Part shown: positions 51,346 to 59,686 of the stretch, piece by piece
Layout of the letters: each line of letters opens with the position of its first letter
How positions within the stretch are numbered: the first letter of the stretch is position 1
Source of the DNA: Desulfolinea sp964487745
Lineage (GTDB): Bacteria > Chloroflexota > Anaerolineae > Anaerolineales > Villigracilaceae
Direction: 5' to 3'
NCBI GenBank assembly: GCA_964487745.1
Contig: CAZASG010000013.1
Location: forward strand, 17,500-81,499
Length of the DNA: 64,000 bases
Made by a program: the position numbers and the translations under genes
The notes under the pieces: model-generated
Told to the model about the DNA's origin: nothing
The model's input: only the letters and a program-made list of their open reading frames with translations
The model's database searches: none

Positions 51346-51356
51346 AGATCAACTCC

Positions 51357-51881
51357 TTAAACTGCCTGTGGCAGGCGAGTAACTTTCTGGATGGAGAGCA
51401 TCCAACCAAAGGATAAAAGGCCAAAAACGCTAAGCATAAAAAGCCAGGCTTCAGCGGGAATAAATCCCGCCGCAACACGCAAGATCACGCCACCAGCTTC
51501 AACCGTGGCGCGGACTAAAGAGAATGTGGATGCGAGCGTATTTCCCCAGGAAACCAGTAAAGTGGATGGGGAAAAGAGCATTGTAGGCAGGATGGGCAGG
51601 ACAAGCCAGAAGCCCAATCCCAGCGCGCCGACGAGCAGGATCAGCCCCCCAAAGATGTGACGCCGCCTTTGGGCTTTGCGCCGCGCTGCGAGCTTCGCCT
51701 GGAACCTGCTAGCAAATCCCGGGGCGGGTGCCGCCATCACGACGTTGTGCAGAGCACGGTTGGCTTCATGTAGCGCCACACACTTTGCACAGATTTTCAG
51801 ATGTGCCTGAAAAGCGGTTTTTTCTTCACGCGGAATAGGCGCGTCGTTGAGTAGATATTCTTCAAAATGCCGGTGATCCAT
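51357..51881 (-). CDS. Zinc-finger anti-sigma factor
   Basis: A 174-residue membrane anti-sigma factor. The zf-HC2 zinc motif H-x3-C-x2-C lies at about residues 27-34 (FQAHLKICAKC). One or two membrane helices follow (about 72-97 and 140-160). It holds the ECF sigma factor encoded just upstream until an envelope or redox signal releases it. Its start overlaps the sigma gene stop by 20 bases, typical for coupled sigma/anti-sigma pairs. Confidence 0.87.
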   Translation of the reverse strand: MDHRHFEEYLLNDAPIPREEKTAFQAHLKICAKCVALHEANRALHNVVMAAPAPGFASRFQAKLAARRKAQRRRHIFGGLILLVGALGLGFWLVLPILPTMLFSPSTLLVSWGNTLASTFSLVRATVEAGGVILRVAAGFIPAEAWLFMLSVFGLLSFGWMLSIQKVTRLPQAV

Positions 51882-52464
51882 AAGGCATCCTTTCCATATT
51901 TTGAGATGGTTGTGGGTCTTCCTCCCACAGTTCGCCCAACTTGCGCCGGGCGCGATGCAGACGGCTCTTCACCGCACTAACAGTCAGGTCGAGGGCTTCA
52001 GCGATTTCCACTTCGGAGGCGTCGTGCCAGTAGCGAAGCACAATGGCAGCTCTATCAAGTTCGCCCAGCTCACCCAGCAAAGTTTCCATATAACTCTGCT
52101 GGTCGCTGTAAATCGCCGCTTTTTCGGGATGTACAGCCCCGGCGTCGGGGATGTACTCGCGCGGCGTACCTTCATCATCGTGGAGGGAAAAAGTGGGCAA
52201 TTTCTTCCGTCGAAGACGGTCGATACAATAATGTGCGGTGATAGAGAGCAGCCAGGTCGCGAAAGAACGCTTGACATCATAACGATGCAAGTTCTTATAG
52301 GCTCTCAAGAATGCTTCCTGTGCTGCATCTTCAGCCCAGTCTGCTTCGCCTAACATACGATAGCAAAGGTTATAGACTGGTCTTTGATAGGTTTCGACGA
52401 GCATCGTAAATGCCTCATCACTGCCTTGCTGCGCCTGGAGGATCCAGGTCTTTTCCTCGTCCAC
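51862..52464 (-). CDS. ECF RNA polymerase sigma factor
   Basis: A 200-residue sigma-70 family ECF factor. Region 2 (YQRPVYNLCYRMLGEADWAEDAAQEAFLRAYKNLHRYD...FATWLLSITAHYCIDRLRR) and region 4 (LDRAAIVLRYWHDASEVEIAEALDLTVSAVKSRLHRARRKL) are intact. The ATG-started frame at 52680 would add 72 unconserved residues and overlap the divergent TIR gene. AGGAGAAAAA before GTG 52464 decides the start. It forms an operon with the anti-sigma and bactofilin-like genes. Confidence 0.9.
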   Translation of the reverse strand: MDEEKTWILQAQQGSDEAFTMLVETYQRPVYNLCYRMLGEADWAEDAAQEAFLRAYKNLHRYDVKRSFATWLLSITAHYCIDRLRRKKLPTFSLHDDEGTPREYIPDAGAVHPEKAAIYSDQQSYMETLLGELGELDRAAIVLRYWHDASEVEIAEALDLTVSAVKSRLHRARRKLGELWEEDPQPSQNMERMPYGSPAF

Positions 52465-52610
52465 TTTTTCTCCTGTGTTTTCTATGTACCTAGTATACGA
52501 GAGTTTTTGGGATGAGTTGCAGGATTGTGGAAATTGGTTTGGGGAGTTTTGGAACACGGATTTGGCAGATGAAGCGGGGTTTCGAGGATATTGTTTGGAA
52601 CATGATGGTT

Positions 52611-52616
52611 TATAAT
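52611..52616 (+). promoter_or_regulatory. -10 element before TIR-TPR gene 2
   Basis: TATAAT about 36 bases before the start; TTGTTT lies 14 bases upstream, a short spacing. Confidence 0.35.
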
Positions 52617-52651
52617 TTCTGTACGTTTTCACATTCAAACGGGACAAACAC

Positions 52652-55147
52652 ATGGGACGAATCGAAAAGACCGTTTTCATCAGCTATAGACGTGCAAATT
52701 TCTGGACGGCACTAGCCATATATCAAGATCTCCACAAAAATGGATATGATGTCTTCTTTGACTATAAAAGCATTCCCAGCGGGGATTTTGCACAGGTTAT
52801 CACAGAAAATATAAATTATCGTGCCCATTTCCTTGTGGTACTCAGTCCATCTGCACTTGAACGTTGCCACGAACCAGGAGATTGGTTACGTCATGAAATC
52901 GAACTGGCCATTGAAAACCAAAGGAATATTATTCCACTGGTAATGGAAGGTTTTGATTTTCACAGCGCTACAACAAAGAAAGCATTAACTGGCAAACTTA
53001 ATCTGCTAAAGAATTTCAATGCAATGAGTATCCCAGCAGAATACTTTGAAGATGCAATGGAAAAACTTCGGAGTGACAGATTTCTAAAAAGACCTCTAGA
53101 ATTAGTCTCCCAACCTATATCAGATATTACAAAGAGGGTAACAGAAGAGCAAAAATCTGCTGCAAATGAAGCTAAACCTGTGGGCGAAAAACAACTGACA
53201 GCTCAAGAATGGTTTGAACGTGGCAGCGTTTTTCAGGACAACAAAAACTTTGAAGAAGCACAACGTTGTTATGCTGAGTTCATTAAGTTGGAAACCGATA
53301 ACCAAAACTTAGCAATTGCCTATTTCAATCTCGGAATACTCAATAACGATTTAGAACACTATGCCAAAGCCGAAGATGCTTATCGCAATGCCATCAAACT
53401 TAGTCCTGAATACACCGCAACTTACCATAATTTGGGCATCTTGTTAAGCAACCTCGAACGCTATAACGAAGCTGAAGGAATCTATCAAAGAGCGATACAA
53501 CTTAATCCAAAAGATGCCATTATAAATAATCGCTTAGGCTTACTTTTGCATGAAAAGCTCAAGCGCTATGACGAAGCCAAAGAAGCCTATAGAAAAGCCA
53601 TACAATTTGATCCTAAATTCTACTTCGCATACTATAATTTCGGTAATCTCTTTTCTGAACTCAATCGTTACGAAGAAGCCGAAAAAGCCTATCTAAAAGC
53701 TATTGAACTCAATCCTGAAGCCGACTTTGTGTACCACAATTTAGGTATCCTTTTATCGAAGCTCAATCGCTACGAGGAAGCCAAAAAAGCCTACCAAAAA
53801 GCTGTCCAAATTAGCCCTAAGAACTCTATCTATTACTCTAATTTTGGTGTTGTGTTGGATAATCTCGGACACCACATGGAAGCTGAAGAAGTCTATCGAA
53901 AAGCGATTCAATTTGATACCCAAAATGCCTTTGCCTACCACAACTTAGGCACCCTTTTATCTAAAATCAATCGTTATAACGAGGCTAAAGAAGCCTATCA
54001 AAAAGCCATACAATTCAATCCCAAAGAAGCTACGTATATTGTCTTAGCTATGCTCTTTCACAAACAACTCAACCGTTACGAAGATGCCGAGGAAGCTTAT
54101 CGCAGGGCAATCGAACTTAATCCCAAAAACGCCCTAGTGTACTCAAGTCTAGGCTCTCTCTTACATAAAAAACTGACACGCTACGAAGAAGCCGAAGAAG
54201 CGTATCGAAAAGCCATCCAAACCGATCCTGAGCATGCTGCAGCTTACACCCGCTTGGGCGACCTTTTGTCAGATATCAAGCGCCATGAAGAAGCCAAAGA
54301 AGCGTATCGCAAAGCTATCCAAATCAATCCTGAGGACGAATACGCTTACACTCGCTTGGGCAATCTTTTTTCAGATATCAAGCGCTATGAAGAAGCCGAA
54401 GAAGCCTATCGCAAAGCTATCCAAATCAACCCTGAGTACGAATACGTGTATACCGTCTTGGGGGATCTTTTTTCAGATATCAAGCGCTATGAAGAAGCCG
54501 AAGAAGCCTATCGCAAAGCTATCCAAATCAACCCTGAGGACGAATACGTGTATACCGTCTTGGGGGATCTTTTATCAGAAATCAAACGTTACGAAGAAGC
54601 CGAAGAAGAGTATCGCAAAGCTATCCAAACCAACCCTGAGGACGAATACCCTTATACCAAGTTGGGCAATCTTCTGTCAAAACTCAAGCGTTACGAAGAA
54701 GCCGAAGAAGTCTATCGCAAAGCTATCCAAACCAACCCTGAAGACGAATACGCTTATACCAGATTGGGCAACTTTTTACACTATCTCAAGCATTACGAAG
54801 ATGCCGAAGATGTGTATCGAAAAGCCATCAAAGCCAATTCCAAGGACGAATACGCATACACCAGCTTGGGCAACCTTTTGTCAGATATCAAACGCTACGA
54901 AGAAGCCGAAGAAGCCTATCGTAAAGCCATTGAAATCAATTCTAGGGATGAATACGCTTATACCAGGTTGGGCAACCTTTTACACTATCTCAAGCGTTAC
55001 GAAGATGCCGAAAAAGCTTATCGTAAAGCTATCCAAACGAATCCTCAGTACAAATACGTTTACTACGATTTAGGTCTTTTACATCTACGGAAATGGCGTT
55101 TCGTAGAGGCATTTCAAGTATTTAGCAAATATAAAGAGCTTAAATAA
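52652..55147 (+). CDS. TIR-domain protein with about eighteen TPR repeats (paralogue 2)
   Basis: An 831-residue protein. The TIR domain (1-125) opens MGRIEKTVFISYRR and closely matches paralogue 1 at 48838, but keeps the canonical NADase motif W78-L-R-H-E82. A linker ending AQEWFERG is shared with paralogue 1 (EEWFERG). From about residue 215 to 825 it is almost only 34-residue TPRs of the consensus YTRLGNLLSDIKRYEEAEEAYRKAIQINPEDEY type. Several are nearly identical in DNA, showing recent tandem growth. The composition is more A+T-rich than the surroundings. No conventional Shine-Dalgarno is seen (ACAAACAC). Confidence 0.85.
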   Translation: MGRIEKTVFISYRRANFWTALAIYQDLHKNGYDVFFDYKSIPSGDFAQVITENINYRAHFLVVLSPSALERCHEPGDWLRHEIELAIENQRNIIPLVMEGFDFHSATTKKALTGKLNLLKNFNAMSIPAEYFEDAMEKLRSDRFLKRPLELVSQPISDITKRVTEEQKSAANEAKPVGEKQLTAQEWFERGSVFQDNKNFEEAQRCYAEFIKLETDNQNLAIAYFNLGILNNDLEHYAKAEDAYRNAIKLSPEYTATYHNLGILLSNLERYNEAEGIYQRAIQLNPKDAIINNRLGLLLHEKLKRYDEAKEAYRKAIQFDPKFYFAYYNFGNLFSELNRYEEAEKAYLKAIELNPEADFVYHNLGILLSKLNRYEEAKKAYQKAVQISPKNSIYYSNFGVVLDNLGHHMEAEEVYRKAIQFDTQNAFAYHNLGTLLSKINRYNEAKEAYQKAIQFNPKEATYIVLAMLFHKQLNRYEDAEEAYRRAIELNPKNALVYSSLGSLLHKKLTRYEEAEEAYRKAIQTDPEHAAAYTRLGDLLSDIKRHEEAKEAYRKAIQINPEDEYAYTRLGNLFSDIKRYEEAEEAYRKAIQINPEYEYVYTVLGDLFSDIKRYEEAEEAYRKAIQINPEDEYVYTVLGDLLSEIKRYEEAEEEYRKAIQTNPEDEYPYTKLGNLLSKLKRYEEAEEVYRKAIQTNPEDEYAYTRLGNFLHYLKHYEDAEDVYRKAIKANSKDEYAYTSLGNLLSDIKRYEEAEEAYRKAIEINSRDEYAYTRLGNLLHYLKRYEDAEKAYRKAIQTNPQYKYVYYDLGLLHLRKWRFVEAFQVFSKYKELK
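54371..54574 (+). repeat. Near-identical 102-bp tandem repeats (TPR units)
   Basis: Units 54371-54472 and 54473-54574 differ at two positions by eye. Flanking units at the same 102-base period are more diverged. This is a zone of recent repeat expansion or conversion. Confidence 0.85.
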
Positions 55148-55299
55148 TTTTTACATAAAGATTCACATTTAATCCTTGGAGAAGAGACCAATAGCTTAAT
55201 GAAAAATGAGTGTTACGTACTGCCCTCTCGTTTCTTTTCACTCATCACTCGTCAACTCATTTTCCCATTTAACAATCAGCAATCAAAAATCCACACTCA

Positions 55300-56508
55300 T
55301 CAATGATGATGATGCCCACCCCGTGCACTGTTCTTGTTCCCCAAGAATGGACGCAGCGCCCCAAAGCCCTCGTCGTTCATCGCGAAGTAGGCTGCGATCA
55401 GGGTGGTGATCGGCACAGCGGCGATCAAGCCCAGTGAGCCGACCAGCGTCCGCACAACTTCCTCGGCGACGAAAGAGAAATTGACGAGATAGCCAAAATC
55501 CCCTTTTGACATGGAGAAGACGAGCAGCATGGGCAGGGCTGTCCCGGCGTATGCCATGACAAGGGTGTTGACGGTCGCGGCAACGTGATCCTGCCCGATA
55601 TTGGTCGCCCGTCGATATAAGGAGAGCATGCCCATCTCGGGGCTCGCATCGTGGAGTTCGAAAACGGCAGATGCCTGGGTAATGACCAGATCATCCAAAA
55701 CACCGAGTGCGCCCACGATCATCCCGCCCAAGAGCAATCCCCGTAAATTGATCGACGAGTTCGCCATCTGAACCAAAAAGAGCGCGTTCTCATCCCCGGA
55801 GCCGGTCAGCTTGGTTGCGCTCACAAAGATCCACGCCAACGTGCCGGTGATGATGAGCGCCATGAGCATAGAGAGCACCGCCGCGTGCGTTTTCAGGTTC
55901 CAGCCGTAGGTCAGGTAAAGGGTCACCGAGAGCAAAATCGCCGCGCCAATGATGCTTACGCGCACCGGGTCTTCGCCATCGAGGATGTGGGGGATGATAT
56001 AGCCAATGACGACCAGCAGGCTGAAGGCCAGCCCGAGCAGCGCGCCCGCACCTTTGCGCCCCGCAAACGCCAAAATGGCGACCACAAAAATCCCCAGCAA
56101 AAGCAGCAGCAAATGTGAGCGGACGTAATCGACAAAATAGGCGTTCAGCGTACCATCGGGCGTCACTGTGATCGCGATCAGCAGCTCGTCGCCCGGCTCA
56201 AGATGGATGTCGTCGTAGCGCACCTGTCGCCTGCCATTGTCGATCTCCAACTCGATGCCTTCATATTCACCATCGAGGGGTTTGACACGCAGGACTTGAT
56301 AGAGCTGCGGCGGATTATCGCCGAGCGTGATCTCGCCTTCTTCGATGACCCGCGTGACCTCCGCCCGCACCGTCCCTGACCCGAAACCTGCTTCCGTTTG
56401 GACGCGTTCTATTGGCGAGAAAAAGTAGGGCACACCCCAGATGATGAAAGCGGCGATACCGAGGACGAGGAGAAGGGTGAAAAGGATGAAGATTATTTTA
56501 TTTTTCAT
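55300..56508 (-). CDS. YibE/F family membrane protein with native His tail
   Basis: A 402-residue YibE/F-like protein. An N-terminal helix (2-25), an extracytoplasmic OB-like domain (about 35-125) and seven or eight helices with the family motifs GAALLGLAFSLLVV, GALGVLDDLVITQASAVFEL and ATVNTLVMAYAGTALPMLL are present. The chain ends GGHHHH. The frame runs open to 56619 through a repeat element, but the family start is MKNKIIF at 56508. Function is unknown. It sits downstream of a zinc/manganese importer, separated by repeats, so a metal link is possible but unproven. Confidence 0.85.
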   Translation of the reverse strand: MKNKIIFILFTLLLVLGIAAFIIWGVPYFFSPIERVQTEAGFGSGTVRAEVTRVIEEGEITLGDNPPQLYQVLRVKPLDGEYEGIELEIDNGRRQVRYDDIHLEPGDELLIAITVTPDGTLNAYFVDYVRSHLLLLLLGIFVVAILAFAGRKGAGALLGLAFSLLVVIGYIIPHILDGEDPVRVSIIGAAILLSVTLYLTYGWNLKTHAAVLSMLMALIITGTLAWIFVSATKLTGSGDENALFLVQMANSSINLRGLLLGGMIVGALGVLDDLVITQASAVFELHDASPEMGMLSLYRRATNIGQDHVAATVNTLVMAYAGTALPMLLVFSMSKGDFGYLVNFSFVAEEVVRTLVGSLGLIAAVPITTLIAAYFAMNDEGFGALRPFLGNKNSARGGHHHH

Positions 56509-56518
56509 AGGGATTTGA

Positions 56519-56553
56519 GATGTGCATTGCACTCGAAGAGTGCGTTGCACATC
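56519..56553. repeat. Hairpin upstream of yibE/F-like gene
   Basis: GATGTGC...GCACTC-GAA-GAGTGC...GCACATC: two stem segments with one small internal mismatch, just upstream of the start codon (minus strand). Confidence 0.5.
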
Positions 56554-56572
56554 GGTTATATTGGCTAGACCC

Positions 56573-56658
56573 GAACTGCAACGCACCAGCCCCCTCTGTC
56601 CTTCGGACATCTCCCCCAAATTCTCTGAATTTAGGGGAGAAAAAGCGCAATGCAGTTC
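56573..56658 (-). repeat. Palindromic element copy 2 within longer inverted repeat
   Basis: The 53-base core (56589-56641) matches the element inside adh (47753-47805). Outside it, GAACTGCA (56573-56580) and TGCAGTTC (56651-56658) are exact complements, giving an 86-base MITE-like palindrome. Core as minus RNA: CUCCCCUAAAU/AUUUGGGGGAG then UGUCC/GGACA. Confidence 0.7.
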
Positions 56659-56673
56659 TACTTAAATTTTTAA

Positions 56674-56703
56674 CTTTGTGTTCTCTTCGTGTACTTCGTG
56701 GTT
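56674..56703. repeat. CTTTGTG/CTTCGTG dispersed repeat, copy 1
   Basis: CTTTGTG-TTCTCTTCGTGTACTTCGTGGTT, similar to 58444-58472; a short degenerate repeat at the end of the permease gene. Confidence 0.4.
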
Positions 56704-57541
56704 AATTTTTCAAATTCTTAAAAACAGTCTGCCCACCCCAGACCAGCCCAAAGAGCGCCGTACAAACCAGCACGATGGCAGAACCCGAAGCGATACTCCA
56801 ATAATAGGAAATATATAGCCCGATCACACCCGAAATGGATGCAAAGGTCGCAGCCAGTGCCATCATGATCGGCAGGCGTTTTGTGAGCAAATAGGCCGTC
56901 GCCGCCGGAGTGACGAGCATCGCAACCATCAGCGCAACACCGACGGTTTGGAGTGAGACAACGATGGTTATGGCGATGAGTACTAAAAGCAAAAACTCAA
57001 GTAAGCGAACGGGCAAGCGCAACGTGGTCGCAAAAATGGGGTCAAAAGATAAAACCAAGAATTCTTTATAAAATGCCAAGATCAGTAAAATGGTCAACCC
57101 GCCGAAGATGGCGATCAGCCACAGGTCGCTTTCGCGGACGCCGAGCACATCACCGAAGAGGAAATGTGCGAGATCGACGGTATAAGAGCGCACTGTCGAG
57201 ATGAGCGCCACGCCGAGAGCAAATGTCCCGGCAAAGATAATGCCGATGGCGGTATCTTCCTTAATCTTGGTATTACGGCTGATCGTGCCAATGCCGAAAG
57301 CACTCAAGATCGCGGCGACCAGCGCCCACCAAAAGAGCGGTTCACGCGCCCCGCCGCCAACGAGGTATCCTACTGCCACACCGGGCAGAATCGAATGCGC
57401 AAGGGCATCACCGAAAAAGGCCATGCCGCGTAGGACGACGTAGGTCCCGACGACGGCACTGACGATCCCGACACCGATGGCGGCAATAAGTCCGCGTACC
57501 ATGAAGGCGTATTGCAGGGGTTCGAAAAGGAAATCAAGCAT
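56702..57541 (-). CDS. znuB: Zinc/manganese ABC importer, permease (ZnuB/MntB type)
   Basis: A 279-residue, eight- to nine-helix ABC-3 family permease. GVGIVSAVVGTYVVLRGMAFFGDALAHSILPGVAVGYL is the characteristic N-terminal region, and LVTPAATAYLLTKRLPIMM carries the cytoplasmic coupling loop. Two ATGs six bases apart are possible; GAGGGGGA spacing supports 57541. Start and ATPase stop overlap by eight bases. Zinc rather than manganese is suggested by the His/Asp/Glu-rich loop of the binding protein, but the two cannot be told apart safely. Confidence 0.88.
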   Translation of the reverse strand: MLDFLFEPLQYAFMVRGLIAAIGVGIVSAVVGTYVVLRGMAFFGDALAHSILPGVAVGYLVGGGAREPLFWWALVAAILSAFGIGTISRNTKIKEDTAIGIIFAGTFALGVALISTVRSYTVDLAHFLFGDVLGVRESDLWLIAIFGGLTILLILAFYKEFLVLSFDPIFATTLRLPVRLLEFLLLVLIAITIVVSLQTVGVALMVAMLVTPAATAYLLTKRLPIMMALAATFASISGVIGLYISYYWSIASGSAIVLVCTALFGLVWGGQTVFKNLKN

Positions 57542-58388
57542 GATCATGCTCCCCCTCGCAACAGGTATCGCCGATAGCTAACATGCCATCTTCGGTGGGG
57601 AGCAGTTGCAGAGTCCCGCCGTAGGCGCGCATCAAATTATCGGGATGGAGGGTTTCCTCAGCAGGTCCAATGGCAAGCAAATGCTTATTCAGCAGCATAA
57701 TTTTGTCGAAGCGTTCGGAGGCCATTTTCAGGTCGTGAAGGGATATGAGTACGGTCACCCCATCCGCTTTAAGCTGGTCGAGAATATCAAAGATCTTATC
57801 CTGCGAAGGGACGTCAAGTCCCGTCATGGGTTCATCCATCAGGATCAATTCAGCTTCCTGCGCGAGGGCGCGTGCAATGAACATGCGCTGCTGCTGCCCG
57901 CCAGAAAGCTCGTCGATCTGACGTTTGGCGAGATGCCCCATGCCAACCACGTCGAGCGCTTCTTGCACGATCTTCCAATCTTTGGGCATTGGGTTACGGA
58001 AAAGTCCCATCTGCCCCACGCGCCCCATCATGGCGACATCCGCAACCGTGACGGGGAAATTCCAGTCGACCTGCGTGCGCTGCGGGACGTAGGCAATGCA
58101 GATATGTCCATCGGGGTCGTGGCCAAAAACTTCGACCTGCCCTGCAGTCGGAGTCTGCACCCCCACAATGACCTTGATGAGGGTACTTTTTCCCGCGCCG
58201 TTCGGGCCGACAATCGCAACACGGTCGCCATGTGGAAGCTCGAAAGAAACATCTTCAAGGGCAGCGCCGCTCTCGTAGCGTACACCGAGTCCCTCCACGC
58301 GCAGGATAGGTGCATCGGGATCATGGCTATGACGCTGCTGCAAGCCAAGATGATGGGTGGTTTTTTTGAGTTCCTGAAAGATTGACAT
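57534..58388 (-). CDS. znuC: Zinc/manganese ABC importer, ATPase (ZnuC/MntA type)
   Basis: A 284-residue ATPase. Walker A GPNGAGKST, signature LSGGQQQRMFIARAL, Walker B LILMDEPMTG and the switch histidine in SLHDL are intact. Short His-rich stretches at both ends (HHLGLQQRHSHD; CCEGEHDHA at the C end) could bind metal. The frame continues to a GTG at 58412, but that lies in a repeat hairpin, so ATG 58388 is preferred; no clear ribosome-binding site marks either. It overlaps the permease gene. Confidence 0.88.
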   Translation of the reverse strand: MSIFQELKKTTHHLGLQQRHSHDPDAPILRVEGLGVRYESGAALEDVSFELPHGDRVAIVGPNGAGKSTLIKVIVGVQTPTAGQVEVFGHDPDGHICIAYVPQRTQVDWNFPVTVADVAMMGRVGQMGLFRNPMPKDWKIVQEALDVVGMGHLAKRQIDELSGGQQQRMFIARALAQEAELILMDEPMTGLDVPSQDKIFDILDQLKADGVTVLISLHDLKMASERFDKIMLLNKHLLAIGPAEETLHPDNLMRAYGGTLQLLPTEDGMLAIGDTCCEGEHDHA

Positions 58389-58413
58389 TGTTTTTTTCAC
58401 AACAAAGGACACG

Positions 58414-58456
58414 AAGGATCACAAAGAAGGGCAAAGGGCTTTCCTTTGTGATCCTT
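58414..58456. repeat. Intercistronic hairpin with CTTTGTG-type repeat, copy 2
   Basis: AAGGATCACAAAG (58414-58426) pairs exactly with 58444-58456. The right side continues into CTTTGTG...CTTCGTGGTT, like 56674-56703. It sits between the binding-protein and ATPase genes, where mRNA-stabilising hairpins are common. Confidence 0.55.
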
Positions 58457-58478
58457 TGTGCTCTTCGTGGTTAGAATA

Positions 58479-59498
58479 TCATTTCAACGCTTCAACAAAA
58501 GCAGTCGTATTGTATCGCAGATACTCCAGATAAGTCGGCGCGTCACCATCGGCAGGACTGAGCGAGCCCGTGTAAAAGAAGACCAATTCCACACCGGTGT
58601 CTTCGGCGACACGCTCGGACAAATTGCTGTTGACGGTATTCCCAACAAAAATTGCTGAGACACCAAGATCACCGATCGCATCTTCGATGGCTGCCAATTC
58701 CTGCGCCGAAGGCTCGGAAAGTGAGCTATAGCCGGGAATGATCGCGCCAGCCATTTCAAGGCCATATTCATCGACGTAATAACCGATCAGGCGATGGTCC
58801 GTAACGATCTTGCGATTCTCTTCCGGGATCTGCGCGATCTCTTCACGGATCCAGCTATCGATTTCTTCTAGCTCTGTTTTATAAGCAGCGGCGTTGGTGG
58901 CATAGCTCTCCGCGTTAGCCGAGTCGACTTTACTCAGGGCTGCTTCGATATTCTCAACCCAGATAATGACATTATTCGGGTCTGTCCAGGTATGTGGATC
59001 GCCCACTCCATGTTCGTGGTCATCGTCTTCGACATGCTCGTCATCATGATCATCTGCATGGTCATCATGTTCTTCACCATCTTCATGCTCCTCACTATGC
59101 TCTTCGCCCCCTGCGTGATCATCTTCTTCGACTTCAGCATTTGGCTGTTCCAAGAGCACGATCCCTTCCGAGACTTCGATGATCTTCCCTTGCGCATCGG
59201 CACTCTCGAGCAGATGGTCGATGAAAGCTTCCAAGCCTGCGCCATTCGCAAAGACAATATCCGCATCAGCGACTTTGGCAATATCCTGTGGAGTGGGATC
59301 AAAGCTGTGGGGGTCTGCGCCAACAGGGAGCAAAATTTCCACATCTATATGCTCACCGCCGACATTCGAAACCACGTCCGCAACAATGCTGGTTGTCGCG
59401 ACAACGGTCAATTTTCCATTATCCACAGCAGGGGATTCGGTTGAACTACAAGCAACCAATAATAAACTTGCAAAGATCAATATCAATAAATTTCTCAT
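58479..59498 (-). CDS. znuA: Zinc/manganese ABC importer, binding lipoprotein (ZnuA type)
   Basis: A 339-residue cluster A-I metal-binding protein, lipidated at C17 (LLVAC). The metal ligands are expected in GADPHSFDPTPQD (His), GVGDPHTWTDPNN (His), ENRKIVTDHRLIGYY (His/Glu) and an acidic C-terminal site. Between about residues 120 and 165 lies a long His/Asp/Glu-rich loop (EEDDHAGGEEHSEEHEDGEEHDDH and similar), the usual zinc-handling loop of ZnuA proteins. It is the first gene of the operon (znuA-znuC-znuB order). Confidence 0.9.
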   Translation of the reverse strand: MRNLLILIFASLLLVACSSTESPAVDNGKLTVVATTSIVADVVSNVGGEHIDVEILLPVGADPHSFDPTPQDIAKVADADIVFANGAGLEAFIDHLLESADAQGKIIEVSEGIVLLEQPNAEVEEDDHAGGEEHSEEHEDGEEHDDHADDHDDEHVEDDDHEHGVGDPHTWTDPNNVIIWVENIEAALSKVDSANAESYATNAAAYKTELEEIDSWIREEIAQIPEENRKIVTDHRLIGYYVDEYGLEMAGAIIPGYSSLSEPSAQELAAIEDAIGDLGVSAIFVGNTVNSNLSERVAEDTGVELVFFYTGSLSPADGDAPTYLEYLRYNTTAFVEALK

Positions 59499-59650
59499 TC
59501 CTAATATCCTTATTGAAAACTATTTTCATTAACGTGTAGGCGCATTCTAACTTTTTGACGCAACCTTTGTCAAGAAAAATGGTATTAGAGAAATCTCAGA
59601 ACTTTTCATCCCATCGATCTCATGAAAATTCTCATTAAACTTGAGTTTTC

Positions 59651-59679
59651 TTGCCTTTCCCCTGCAAAGCCTCTATAAT
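59651..59679 (+). promoter_or_regulatory. Promoter for a leaderless mRNA (DUF2085 gene)
   Basis: TTGCCT (59651-59656), 17 bases, TATAAT (59674-59679). Transcription should begin about seven bases later, at or next to ATG 59687, so the message would be leaderless. Confidence 0.6.
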
Positions 59680-59686
59680 GACCCTC

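Noticed and set aside
52465..52680. N-terminal extension of the ECF sigma factor
   Set aside because: It would overlap the divergent TIR-TPR start, is unlike sigma factors, and a good RBS precedes GTG 52464.
54234..55073. 279-residue open frame in another plus frame
   Set aside because: It is a by-product of the 102-bp TPR repeats (period divisible by three keeps all frames open); its composition is unlike a protein and it has no RBS.
53300..55100. CRISPR-like or minisatellite array
   Set aside because: The 102-base period encodes 34-residue TPRs in frame and has no unique spacers.
56509..56619. Extended N terminus of the YibE/F-like protein
   Set aside because: The extra 37 codons run through the repeat element and hairpin and have no family similarity; MKNKIIF is the normal start.
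58389..58412. GTG start for the ZnuC-like ATPase
   Set aside because: It lies next to a repeat hairpin and adds unconserved residues; ATG 58388 preferred though the RBS is unclear.
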